From Actinomycetota bacterium (lineage in GTDB: Bacteria > Actinomycetota > Actinomycetes > Mycobacteriales > Micromonosporaceae), in contig VAWN01000089.1 of assembly GCA_005885555.1 (NCBI GenBank), positions 1 through 44,670 on the forward strand: DNA of 44,670 nucleotides. The letters run 5' to 3'. The position numbers and the translations under genes are program-made. Below are positions 9,289 to 17,699 of the stretch, piece by piece. The notes beneath the pieces are model-generated. The model searched no databases, had not been told where the DNA came from, and saw only the letters and a list, made by a program, of their open reading frames with translations. Every line of letters begins with the position of its first letter. Position 1 is the first letter of the stretch.

Positions 9289-10342
9289 ATGTATGGCTGG
9301 CGGACAGTCTTCGCCCGGGTTCTGGTCGCGGCGGTTGGCGTGGCGGGGCTGGCGTTGGTCGGCGGCGCGCCGGCACACGCCGCGAGCGGCCACGGAGAGG
9401 GCATCGACCTGGGCAGCCTGTACGGCGGTACCAGCATGGCCTGGTCCATCAACTCCGCCGGGACGATCGCCGTACCAGCGACGGGTTGCCGGTGATGTGG
9501 GTCGACCGGCAGATCCACCTGCTGCCGTTGCCGGACGGCTTCACCGGCGGCACCGTCCGCGACATCAACGATTCGGGCGTCGGGGTCGGGCACGTCTGGA
9601 ACGACGACGGCGTGAACTCGGTAACCCGCTGGAGGACAACGCACCGGGCGGCAGCGGCGCGTACGGCATCAACAACGGCATGATCACCGGGTTCGCCGAC
9701 TTCGCTGACGGGTCCGGCCGCATACCGGTCAGGTACGTCTCCGGGAAGGCACAATTCATCGACCCGCAGGACGTGCCGGGCACCGGGTACGCGGTCAGCC
9801 AGAAGGGCAACGTCATCGTGGGCAACGACGTCACCGGCGGTGTCCAGCGCGCACTCCTGGTGGGCCTTGGCCGTAGCGGCTTCCTGCATCTGCCGTCCAT
9901 CGTCTGCTGTGGTCCCAGCGCCGCCTGGGCGGTCCGCAATTACGGACAGTGGGTCTTCGGCAACAGCGACGCCGGCAACGGACGTACGCATCCGACGATG
10001 TGGACGGTCCACCCGGGCGGCCCGATCGGCACGCTGATCGCGACCCCCCAGGGACCTGGACCCGACGACCACCTGGGACGGATACGTCAACGACAGCAAC
10101 CAGCTCGGTACCACCGCCGTCGGCACGGAGGTCAACACCGAGGTACCCCGGGCGCGCCGCAGGGCGCCGGCGCCGGGATGCCGTTCGTCTGGGACAAACT
10201 GGACGGCCTGCAGCACCTCTTCGACTAGGGCGGCTTCCTCAGCTGCGATACCCGAGGCGCCGACGGTATCAACGAGTCCGGCACCGTCGTCGGGTTGGGC
10301 TGCACCTCCGACCAAGCCGTCCACGCCATGCTCTGGCAGTGA
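9289..10342 (+). pseudogene. Decayed secreted HAF-repeat protein
   Basis: An intact signal peptide starts at 9289 (FARVLVAAVGVAGLALVGGA, then PAHA-A) followed by GIDLGSLYGGTSMAWSINSAG. The frame then changes near 9480 to WVDRQIHLLPLPDGFTGG, TVRDINDSGVGVGHVWN, again near 9635 to AYGINNGMITGFADFADGSG, near 10055 to TTTWDGYVNDSNQLGTTAVG, and near 10165 back to MPFVWDKLDGLQHLFD. A TAG at 10226-10228 precedes GINESGTVVGLGCTSD and the final stop at 10342. The repeated '(D/N)IN..G.(V/I).G' units are those of extracellular HAF-repeat beta-propeller-like proteins. At least four frame changes plus a stop make it nonfunctional. Confidence 0.75.
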
Positions 10343-10420
10343 CCGGCATTTCAGGCTGATCGGCTGAGCGCCAACCACCACTGCGGCAGATACCGTGTGC
10401 GCGCCGTCGTTGGAGGTGCC

Positions 10421-10942
10421 GTGTCCGCCGACCTCGCCTGGGTGATCGCCGCTACCGCGCAGTGGCTGGTGCGCGCGTACCCGGCATCCGGTGGGGCGCT
10501 GGCCGGAACGCTGGCGGAGGTGCAGGCCAGGCAGGCGGTGACGGTGGCCGCGTGGCTGCGGTACCCGACGTCATTGGACACCGGCCTGCTCGGCGTCCTC
10601 GGTCCGGGCGGCTCCGATCGACTGGACTGGCTGGTCGGCGTCGAGCCGGATCCGGCCGTCGAGGCGGAGCCGTGGCGCACCTGGGTGGACGAGGTACTGG
10701 CGAGTTGGGCGGCCTGCCTGCTGGCAGACCCGGCGCTCGCGGCCGAGGCGATCGCGGCGTTGTCCGTGTCTGAACATGCGTCCGGCCTCCATTGCGACTT
10801 CCGCCGGCTGACCGGTCCCGACGAGCGCGACCGGCGGGCCGCGCCGCTGCTGCGCCACCCCGATCTGCTTGCGCCGGTTGCCGACCTGTACCGCGCCGAG
10901 CTGCACGCCCGGCTGGGCCGCGGCACGGCGGCCGCCGCGTAG
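10421..10942 (+). CDS. Conserved-looking protein of unknown function
   Basis: A 173-aa protein, mostly helical, acidic in the middle, with no signal peptide or membrane segment. I recognise no domain. Features are an N-terminal WVIAATAQWLVRAYPASGG, a central DRLDWLVGVEPDPAVEAEPW, and a C-terminal LLRHPDLLAPVADLYRAELH. The GTG at 10421 has GGAGG four to five bases upstream and is preferred to the GTG at 10397. It stands alone between the HAF remnant and the convergent hemerythrin gene. Codon use is typical of the rest of the window. Confidence 0.6.
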   Translation: MSADLAWVIAATAQWLVRAYPASGGALAGTLAEVQARQAVTVAAWLRYPTSLDTGLLGVLGPGGSDRLDWLVGVEPDPAVEAEPWRTWVDEVLASWAACLLADPALAAEAIAALSVSEHASGLHCDFRRLTGPDERDRRAAPLLRHPDLLAPVADLYRAELHARLGRGTAAAA

Positions 10943-10970
10943 CGACGGCCGCCGTCTCCCGACTTCCCGG

Positions 10971-11549
10971 TCAGTCCTGGTTCTTCTTGTGCCAGTCCCG
11001 TACCGCGTCCCGGGCCCGGTCGAACACGCCAAGTACCGGTGCGGCCATCAGGTTCCCGGCCGCCGATTCGGGGGCGTTGGCGTGTGGCCGGGTCGGTGCC
11101 GCGGCCTCGGCCGCCTTGAGCGCGCCGGCCATCCGGCGCAGCTTGTCGGCGTCGACGCTGGCCCGCAGCCGGAGGAACTCCTCGTTCTCCTCGTGCGTGG
11201 CGTGCTCCACCACAGCGGCGGCGAACGTCACCAGCCGGCGGTCGAACTCCGGGTTGTCGACCCCCATGTCGTACAGCTCGGCCAGCTCCTTCTTCGCCTC
11301 GTCCTCCTCGGCCAGCCGCTGGTCGACCACCTGCTCGCCGTCGTCCAGTTCGCGCTTGGCCATCGGGTGCACCACGCTCTCCTCGGCGCTCTCGTGCACC
11401 GCGAGCAGCCGGACCAGCTCGTCGAACAGGTCCCGCTTGGCCGTGCCGGTCGTGGTTTGCAGCTGAGCGAACATGCTCTTGATCTGGTCATGCTGCTGCA
11501 GCAACAGGTCGACCACGTCGGGTTCGGTAGTGCTGTTCGGCGTCGTCAT
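10971..11549 (-). CDS. Hemerythrin HHE cation-binding domain protein
   Basis: Cytoplasmic four-helix-bundle protein of 192 aa. Histidine and acidic ligands of the HHE domain (PF01814) are visible: LLQQHDQIKSMF, LLAVHESAEESVVHP and VVEHATHEENEEF. These would bind a di-iron centre; family members sense or detoxify oxygen, nitric oxide or peroxide in actinobacteria. The C-terminal 50 residues are a low-complexity Ala/Pro segment ending in a basic amphipathic tail. A GGGAGGAGG sequence upstream supports ATG 11549. The decayed CBS gene lies just upstream on the same strand. Confidence 0.87.
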   Translation of the reverse strand: MTTPNSTTEPDVVDLLLQQHDQIKSMFAQLQTTTGTAKRDLFDELVRLLAVHESAEESVVHPMAKRELDDGEQVVDQRLAEEDEAKKELAELYDMGVDNPEFDRRLVTFAAAVVEHATHEENEEFLRLRASVDADKLRRMAGALKAAEAAAPTRPHANAPESAAGNLMAAPVLGVFDRARDAVRDWHKKNQD

Positions 11550-11651
11550 CCGGATCGTCCTCCTCCCTCAACCTCCTTACCCGACCTCCTTCCCGGTCCG
11601 GTGCGGTTGACACATCCCGGCCGACTTCCGGCACGCGCGCGGTACCCCCGA

Positions 11652-11997
11652 TCAGGAGTTCGGGTCGGCGCCGCTGATGTCGGCGAGCGCCGAGTCGCTG
11701 TCCTGCTCGATGGCGAGGTCGCCCAGGGAGATCATGCCGATCAGCCGCTCGCTCTCCACCACCGGCAGCCGCCGTACCGCGACCTGCCGCATCAGCTCGG
11801 CCGCGTGCTCCAGATCGTCGTCGCCGGCGACGGTGACCAGATCGGCGGTGCAGATGTCCGCGACCGTCGTGTCGTCCGGCGAGTGCCGCTCGGCGATGCC
11901 GCATACCACGATGTCGCGGTCGGTCACGCCCCGGCGGGGCGTGTCGCGCGGCCTCGGTCAACGAGGTGTCCGACGGTACCGTCACCGGGTCGGCCAT
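11652..11997 (-). pseudogene. CBS-domain protein, frame broken in the first CBS motif
   Basis: From ATG 11997 the minus strand reads MADPVTVPSDTSLTEAAR, the start of a CBS domain. About 20 residues that normally follow (of the type 'MRD..IG.V.V..GRL') are missing, and the frame changes near 11935 to GVTDRDIVVCGIAERHSPDD, then ADICTADLVTVAGDDDLEHA and RRLPVVESERLIGMISLGDL, which complete the first and the whole second CBS motif. Intact CBS pairs bind adenosyl ligands. A 91-aa second half could still be made from ATG 11927 but would lack half the ligand site. Confidence 0.75.
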
Positions 11998-12189
11998 GCG
12001 CAGCCAGCTGATCCGGGGGTACCGAGAGCACGCCCGAATCGGGGGCACGGACCCCGAGCACCGGGTGGACGTGCCCGTCCCAGCCGGGCCGCAGCCGTTG
12101 CACTGAACCGACCACGTCGAGGCCCGGCTGGCGACCCGGCCACCGCCCAAGCCACGGCCTCCTTCACCTCGGCCGGACCCGGCAGCATG

Positions 12190-13391
12190 CTACGCCGCGG
12201 CGATCGGGCTCCGGTGCCGGCCGGGCGCGGTCGCCGCTCGTCGGTGCCGGCCGGGCGCGGCGCCGGTGCGGCCCAGAACCTCCCGGATGAGCCGGACCGC
12301 CGTGCCAACAAGGCCGCGCACGATGAACCCGGTGGACGCGACGGTGACGGCCAGCCCGGCGGCTCCCGCCGCGCCGAGCGGTGTGAACAGCCCGTGCGCG
12401 GCCACCGCCGCAGCCGACATGCCGCGAGCCTGGCGATCGCCGGTACCCCGAAGACCGTGAAGTACCAGGCCGTCCACAGCACACCCAGGACGTACAGCAC
12501 CAGGTAGACCCGCGCCCACGCGATCTCGCGGCGGCCGACGGTACCGAGTAGTGCCCGGTTCTCCGGCGTCGCCCGGCCGATCAGGCGGCGCGCGACGGCG
12601 CCCTTGGTCGCCCACAGGTTGCGGCAGCCGGTCACGACGACGAACAGCGCGTAGAGGTCGGTGCGCATACAGACCTGCAGCTGGAACAGGATCGCGCTGA
12701 GGTTGACGAAGACCACGGCCCGGACCAGGGGACCCGCGAAGCCGCCGAGCTCCAGCAGCACGCCCGCCCCGGCGATGGCGGCGTCGACGAGGATCCCGGC
12801 GAGCAGCGGCACGACCCGGGCCCGACGCGGCACGCTCCACCGCCGCGTGAGGTCGGTCTGGTACACGAGGGTGACCATCCGGCGGCTGATGGAGATCCGG
12901 CTCGGGACGCCACGCGCCGCGGCGCCGAGCACGTGCGCGAACTCGTGCGTCAGCCCGGACGCCGCCGCGAGTACCACGCCGAGCAGCATGCTCAGCAGCG
13001 GTACCTGGCTCACGATGAGGTCGGTGTACCGGGGCCGCCAGGGACGGTACGGCGACCATCGCCGCGAGTCCCGCCACCGCCATCGCGGAACCTCGGCCGC
13101 GGGCGGCGCCGGCGCGGCCGTCTCCGGTGACTCGGGGAGCAGGCCCGCTGCGGTCAGCCCGGCGAGGAACCCGGCGACGTCGACCGGCCCGCCCATCTCC
13201 CTTTCGGCCCGTGCGGCGCACTCGTCGACGGACAGGCCGGACTGCAGCCACCGCACCACCTCGCCGCCGATGCGCGGTACGGCCACGAAGTCGCGGGTGT
13301 ACGTGCTGCCGAGCACGTAGCCGTCGCCGTCCGGGACGACGCTGAGCGCGGCATACTGCGCCGGAGCCACGGGCGCCGGCGCCTCGATCAC
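12190..13391 (-). pseudogene. Membrane zinc metallopeptidase (M50-like) with PqqD-like N-terminus, one frameshift
   Basis: Starts at GTG 13391 in a GTGA overlap with the ThiF-like gene. Residues about 10-75 form a PqqD-like winged helix (YVLGSTYTRDFVAVPRIGGE, then VVRWLQSG). The membrane part follows, with zinc motif HEFAH in GLTHEFAHVLGAAARGV and the second motif MRTDLYALFVV, as in 'putative peptide zinc metalloproteases'. Near 12430 the frame shifts by one base, and the last TM segment (AAGLAVTVASTGFIVRGLVG) continues in the next frame to 12190. Such peptidases often accompany ribosomal-peptide maturation genes and could cut a leader peptide; that role is inferred. The shift may be a sequence error. 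Confidence 0.7.
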
Positions 13392-14002
13392 CCCGCGACC
13401 TCCGCGGGTACCCGGTCGGCGACCTTGGCGCACAGCGGGCAGTCCGGATGGTGATGCCACGGTGCGGTGGCGGTGGCCAGCCCGTCGGCCAGCTCGATCA
13501 TCCGGTAGGTCGCGGCCGCGACCGGCGGCTCGATCCCGGTCAGGTACCGCACGATCTCCACCGACATCAGCCCGCACAGCAGCTGTACGATCGGCCCGGT
13601 GGCGGGGTTGACCGGGGGCGTGGCGATGAACGGATCCTGACGCAGCACGGTAGGCAGCGTCAGCTGCTCGTCGTCGCGGTGGAGTTCCAGGCAGCGGCGG
13701 CACGGCGCCCGGCCCGGGTCGACCGACCAGTGGACGAGCGTGGAGTAGTTCAGCCCGCCGTGGACGAACGGCACGTCGAGCGCGAAGCAGGCCTCGTTGA
13801 CCATCAGCTCCACGTTCGGCGGTGAGTCGATGGCGCAGACCACGATGTCCACGCCATCGCCCAGACGCTCGATCGCCGCGGCGCTGTCGAGCCGCTCCTG
13901 GATGGGTACCACCCGGGTGCCACCGGAGTACGTGGCGGCCCAGTCGGCCGCCGCCAGTACCTCGGGCCGCCCGAGCGCAGACCGGCCGTAGACGAACTGC
14001 CG
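13388..14002 (-). pseudogene. ThiF/MoeB/E1-like protein lacking its ATP-binding N-terminus
   Basis: The surviving 200 residues include RQFVYGRSALGRPEVLAAAD, DGVDIVVCAIDSPPNVELMV and NEACFALDVPFVHGGLN, and two zinc-binding pairs, CRRC in the middle and CPLC near the end. The glycine-rich nucleotide motif that precedes 'RQ' in E1-like enzymes is absent: the frame instead enters a piece of an unrelated membrane protein. E1-like proteins adenylate or bind leader peptides in RiPP, thiamin and molybdopterin pathways. It is coupled by GTGA overlap to the M50 peptidase, suggesting one functional unit in the past. Confidence 0.72.
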
Positions 14003-14180
14003 GGCCGGTACCCACCACCGGCTGGCGCGGACCCACCCGCCGATGCCGAACGCACCGATCGCCCAGATGGCGCTGGAGTTGGGAGGTTGGCCCACGGGTA
14101 CGGCAGCGTCCGCTGGGCGATCAGGTCGACCGAGCCGAGCAACACGCCGCCCACGAGCACCATGAGGCAGATCGCCCAGG
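14003..14180 (-). pseudogene. Fragment of a small membrane protein (DUF6518-like)
   Basis: The minus strand encodes PWAICLMVLVGGVLLGSVDL followed by IAQRTLPYPWANL, then with a frame change near 14090 SSAIWAIGAFGIGGWVRASR and WWVPA. This reads as the first two membrane segments of DUF6518-type proteins, recalled from memory. Its end is fused in frame to the truncated ThiF-like sequence at about 14002, indicating a deletion that removed the rest of one gene and the beginning of the other. Confidence 0.5.
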
Positions 14181-14255
14181 GTCGATGTCGTCCAGGAAGA
14201 TGCTCAGCCACCCGGCAGAGTTCTGCCACGGCGGCGCCACGGGGGACGCGACCGG

Positions 14256-14283
14256 TTGACAACGTTATCCCGACGGTGCTGTG
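14256..14283 (+). promoter_or_regulatory. Possible promoter of the chitinase gene
   Basis: TTGACA at 14256-14261 is a consensus -35 hexamer. A -10 element of the form TGTGAT lies 18 bases later, a weak match. Placement 45-70 bp before the chitinase start is sensible. No known chitin-regulator site was recognised beside it. Confidence 0.3.
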
Positions 14284-14327
14284 ATACAGCCGCTCACCTA
14301 TCGCCGTTGGTCGATTGAGGTGCCGCC

Positions 14328-16187
14328 ATGGTGAGATCCGCAACCCTGTTCGCGGCGGCCTTGACGGCGCTCGCCGCCCCGCTGGCGGTTGCCAGCTCGT
14401 CGGCCGTGGCCTCGGCGGCGGATGTGCAGAACCTTGCCGTCAACCGACCGGCGACCGGTTCGACCCCGTGCAACAGCAGCGAGACGCCGGCCAAGGCGGT
14501 CAACGGATCGGTGTCCGGCGGGAACAGCGACAAGTGGTGCTCCAGCGCGACACCGCTGAACCTCACCGTCGACCTCGGCTCGTCGGTGACGCTGAGCTCG
14601 TTCGTCGTCCGGCACGCCGGAGCCGGCGGGGAGAGCCGCTCCCTCGACACCCGCGACTACGACCTGCAGGTGTCGCCGGACGGGGCGGCGTTCACCACCG
14701 TCGCGCAGGTACGCGGGAACACGGCCGACGCCACCACGACCAACGTCTCCGCCACCGGCCGGTTCGTCCGGCTCCATGTCGTCACGCCGAGCCAGAGCGG
14801 CGACAACCACGCCCGCATCTACGAGTTCGAGGCCTACGGCGCCAGCGGGACGCCGCCGCCCCCGCCGGGTGGCAACCTGGCGCTGAACCGGCCGGCCACC
14901 GGCTCGGCTCCGTGCAACAGCACCGAGACGCCGGACAAGGCGGTCAACGGGTCGGTGTCCGGCGGCAACAGCGACAAGTTCTGCTCGCTGGCCGCGACCA
15001 AGTTCCTCCAGGTCGACCTCGGCTCGTCCATCAAGCTGAGCCGCATCACCGTCCGGCACGCCGGAGCCGGCGGGGAGAGCCGCTCGCTGGACACCCGGGA
15101 CTTCGACCTCCAGGTGTCGACCGACGGGACCAACTTCGCGGGCGTGGCCCAGGTCCGCGGCAACACGGCCGACGTCACGGACACCGCGGTCACCGCGACC
15201 GGACGGTACGTGCGGCTGAACATCCTGCAGGCCGAGCAGGGCAGCGGTACCGGCGGCGCCGCCCGCATCTACGAGCTGGAGGTGTACGGCCCGGCGGCGC
15301 CCCCGCCACCGCCCAGCGGGGCGATGGCCGCCGCGCCGTACATGTTCCACTGGGCCAACCCGCCGGACGCGCCCGCCGTGATGGCGGCCACCGGGGTGAA
15401 GTGGTTCAGCATGGCCTTCATGCTCTCCGGCGGTGGCTGCAACCCGGCCTGGGACAGCCTGCGCCCGCTGCACGGCAGCGTCGACGAACAGATCATCAAC
15501 GGCATCCGCGCCGACGGTGGGGACGTCGTCGTCTCGTTCGGCGGGTTCTCCGGCAACAAGCTCGGCCCGAACTGTCCGGACGCCACGTCGCTCGCCGGCG
15601 CCTACCAGCAGGTCATCGATGCGTACCAGCTCAAGGCCGTGGACTTCGACGTGGAGAACAGCGACGAGTTCGGCAACACGACGGTACGGCAGCGGATCCT
15701 GAGCGCTGTCAAGCTTCTCAAGCAGCACAACCCGAGCCTGACGGCCATCCTCACCTTCGGTACCGGCACCGGCGGGCCCGGCTCGCTGATCATCGGCGAG
15801 GCGAAGAGCCTCGGCGCGAACGTGGACATCTTCACGATCATGCCGTTCGACTTCGGCGGTTCCGACATGTTCGCCGACACCGTCAGCGCCTCCGAGGGGC
15901 TGCGGTCGCAGCTGATGGCGACGTTCGGCTGGTCGGCCGACACCGCGTACCGGCACATGGGCATCTCGTCCATGAACGGCATGACCGATGCCGGCGAGAC
16001 CGTCACCCAGTCGACGTTCACCCAGATCCGCGACTGGGCGGCGAGCCATCACCTCGCCCGACTGTCGTTCTGGGCGGTCAACCGGGACCACCCGTGTCCG
16101 TCCGGGGTACCGGCCGGCGACACGTGCAGCGGCATCGCGCAGAACGACTGGGACTTCACCCGGATCAACGCCGGCTACGCCGGTTGA
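14328..16187 (+). CDS. Secreted GH18 chitinase with two CBM32/F5-8C-like domains
   Basis: Protein of 619 aa with a signal peptide (cleavage near VASA-A). Two tandem discoidin-like carbohydrate-binding domains follow, about 33-175 and 183-325, each starting NLA.NRPATGS.PCNS and ending ARIYE(F/L)E(A/V)YG, joined by proline-rich linkers. The C-terminal GH18 domain starts at about 335 (APYMFHWAN) and carries the catalytic series AVDFDVEN with acid E443, plus GGDVVVSFGGFSG and FTIMPFDFGG. The DFDVE form is typical of actinomycete chitinases without the insertion domain. A GAGG site precedes ATG 14328. It would degrade chitin or related N-acetylglucosamine polymers outside the cell. The gene looks intact. 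Confidence 0.9.
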   Translation: MVRSATLFAAALTALAAPLAVASSSAVASAADVQNLAVNRPATGSTPCNSSETPAKAVNGSVSGGNSDKWCSSATPLNLTVDLGSSVTLSSFVVRHAGAGGESRSLDTRDYDLQVSPDGAAFTTVAQVRGNTADATTTNVSATGRFVRLHVVTPSQSGDNHARIYEFEAYGASGTPPPPPGGNLALNRPATGSAPCNSTETPDKAVNGSVSGGNSDKFCSLAATKFLQVDLGSSIKLSRITVRHAGAGGESRSLDTRDFDLQVSTDGTNFAGVAQVRGNTADVTDTAVTATGRYVRLNILQAEQGSGTGGAARIYELEVYGPAAPPPPPSGAMAAAPYMFHWANPPDAPAVMAATGVKWFSMAFMLSGGGCNPAWDSLRPLHGSVDEQIINGIRADGGDVVVSFGGFSGNKLGPNCPDATSLAGAYQQVIDAYQLKAVDFDVENSDEFGNTTVRQRILSAVKLLKQHNPSLTAILTFGTGTGGPGSLIIGEAKSLGANVDIFTIMPFDFGGSDMFADTVSASEGLRSQLMATFGWSADTAYRHMGISSMNGMTDAGETVTQSTFTQIRDWAASHHLARLSFWAVNRDHPCPSGVPAGDTCSGIAQNDWDFTRINAGYAG

Positions 16188-16197
16188 CGCGGTCCGG

Positions 16198-16398
16198 CTA
16201 CCGCCAGGCGAACCGGCGACGCCGGCGGGTGGACCGGCCGGTGGCGCGGTCCAACGTCTCGGCCGTACGGCGCAGGAACCGGGTGGCCCGGGTGCGCCCA
16301 CGCCGCTTCTCCACCGTGTCGCTCAACCGCCGTGCACCGGCCGCTGCCAGCGGTACCGCCACGGCCAGCAGGATCCATCGTCCGATCAACTTTCGCAT
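16198..16398 (-). CDS. Small basic membrane-anchored protein
   Basis: A 66-aa protein: one N-terminal membrane segment (LIGRWILLAVAVPLAAAGAR) followed by a strongly basic tail rich in arginine (RRGRTRATRFLRR, STRRRRRF). I recall similar unnamed small proteins in actinomycetes; no function is assigned. The start ATG at 16398 begins at the membrane segment, though the ribosome site is weak. It converges with the chitinase gene and is divergent from the hydrolase/methyltransferase fusion. Confidence 0.55.
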   Translation of the reverse strand: MRKLIGRWILLAVAVPLAAAGARRLSDTVEKRRGRTRATRFLRRTAETLDRATGRSTRRRRRFAWR

Positions 16399-16455
16399 GC
16401 CGCCCCATACCCGCGGCCGGTCGCGAGTACACGTCGGCCCGGTACCGTCGGTTTG

Positions 16456-17067
16456 GTGTTCAAGGGTTTTCGGCTGGACCGGGTGGACGTCGGCGAGGTG
16501 GTGCTGCGGGTCAGGTACGGCGGTGCCGGCGCGCCGGTCGTGCTGCTGCACGGCCATCCCCGTACCCACACGACCTGGCACGAGGTGGCGCCCCGACTGG
16601 CCGCGCCTCGGATGCGCCCGACGATGCGCAGGTGGCGACCGGTACCGGCCGTGGTCTGGCGGGTCGAGGCGCAGCCCTGGTCCGGTCTACTGTGGACGGT
16701 CTACGCGCTCGGCTGGTGGACGGGAACGTACCAGTCGCCGCCGTTCCGCGACCGCTGGCTGTACGCGTGGATCCGCCACCCGATGATGCTCGGCCTGCTG
16801 GTCGCGTTCTGGGCGACGCCGCGGATGTCGGTGGGGCATCTGTTCTTCGCCGCGGCCGGCACCGGGTACATCGCGGTGGGACTGCATTTCGAGGAGCGGG
16901 ACCTGCGTCGCCAACTCGGCGACGTGTACCGCGAGTACGCCGACCGGGTACCGGCACTCATCCCGTCCCCGGCAGACCTTGCAGAGCGGTCCGGTGCGCG
17001 CGGCAGGCGGACAGGACCGGGTGGTCGTCCTCGACGAGGTGCTCCAGACTCGTCACCGCGCGGGTGA
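16456..17067 (+). CDS. Chimeric frame: alpha/beta-hydrolase start fused to MddA/NnrU-like methyltransferase end
   Basis: From GTG 16456 the first 52 residues (GFRLDRVDVGEVVLRVRYGG, VVLLHGHPRTHTTWHEVAPR) are the N-terminus of an alpha/beta hydrolase, with the oxyanion HG motif but no nucleophile or His. At about 16612 the sequence switches to the C-terminal half of a membrane methyltransferase of the methanethiol S-methyltransferase/NnrU type (WIRHPMMLGLLVAFWATPRM, VGLHFEERDLRRQLGDVYRE). The last 30 codons run antisense into the TPR gene. Both halves are incomplete, so a functional product is unlikely although the frame is open. It looks like a deletion fusion of two genes. Confidence 0.65.
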   Translation: MFKGFRLDRVDVGEVVLRVRYGGAGAPVVLLHGHPRTHTTWHEVAPRLAAPRMRPTMRRWRPVPAVVWRVEAQPWSGLLWTVYALGWWTGTYQSPPFRDRWLYAWIRHPMMLGLLVAFWATPRMSVGHLFFAAAGTGYIAVGLHFEERDLRRQLGDVYREYADRVPALIPSPADLAERSGARGRRTGPGGRPRRGAPDSSPRG

Positions 17068-17596
17068 ACAGCCTCAGCGCCTCGGCGCGCTCGTCCCGCT
17101 CCTGCCGCAGCAGGCCGAGGTTGTTCAGCGTCATGGCCAGTTCCGGGTGGTCGCGTCCGAGGACGTCTTCCTTGATGGCGAGCGAGCGCCGGGCGTGGTC
17201 GAGCCCGCCCAGGTTGTAGACGTCGGCGACATCGGGGTGGTCCGGGCCGAGGATGTACAGGGCTCGCCGGTACCACGCCTCCGCCTCGTCGAAGCGGCCG
17301 GTGTACTTGCCGGTCATGCCCAACACGTTGCAGACCTCGGCCACGTCGCTTGCCCGCGGTCCGACGGTACGCTCGGCCAGCTCCAGGGTCGCCAGCAGCA
17401 ACGCTTGCGCCTGCGGGTACCGGCCCTGCAGGCGCCACAGGTTGGCGAGGGCCAGCTGAGCCGGTACCTGTTGCGGGGTTCTACGCTGAGCGTGACCGCC
17501 TCCCGGAACCCCCGTTCCGCGGCGTCGTACCGGCCGAGATCCTGTTCGGTCTGCCCGACCTCGAATCAGGGTGTGGACCAGCTCCGCCGGGTTCAT
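16958..17596 (-). pseudogene. Tetratricopeptide-repeat protein with shifted segment
   Basis: From ATG 17596 (MNPAELVHTLI) the frame departs near 17565: the sensible continuation EVGQTEQDLGRYDAAERGFR, EAVTLSVEP lies in another frame until about 17480. The original frame resumes with AQLALANLWRLQGRYPQAQA, ASDVAEVCNVLGMTGKYTGR and LAMTLNNLGLLRQERDERAE. At least four TPR units are visible, and one unit is shortened (DVADVYNLGGLDHARRSLAI). TPRs mediate protein contacts, often in regulators. Two shifts of opposite sense plus a deletion suggest decay or sequence error. The start overlaps a short leftward coding remnant as TGATG. Confidence 0.65.
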
Positions 17597-17699
17597 CACG
17601 CACCGTCCTCGAGAGCCATGGCGAGTGCCGGCAGCGGTTGGCGCTTGTCGGGAAGCGCAGTGGCCGGCGGGATGCGGTTGGTGGCGGGCGGAAGCTGAG

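Noticed and set aside
11982-14036. One long protein of 684 aa spanning ThiF, M50 and CBS regions
   Set aside because: Only the middle portion reads as the M50 peptidase; both ends are other genes in the wrong frame.
14298-16301. A 667-codon open frame antisense to the chitinase
   Set aside because: It mirrors codon positions of the chitinase and gives low-complexity Arg/Gly/Val-rich sequence with no domain.
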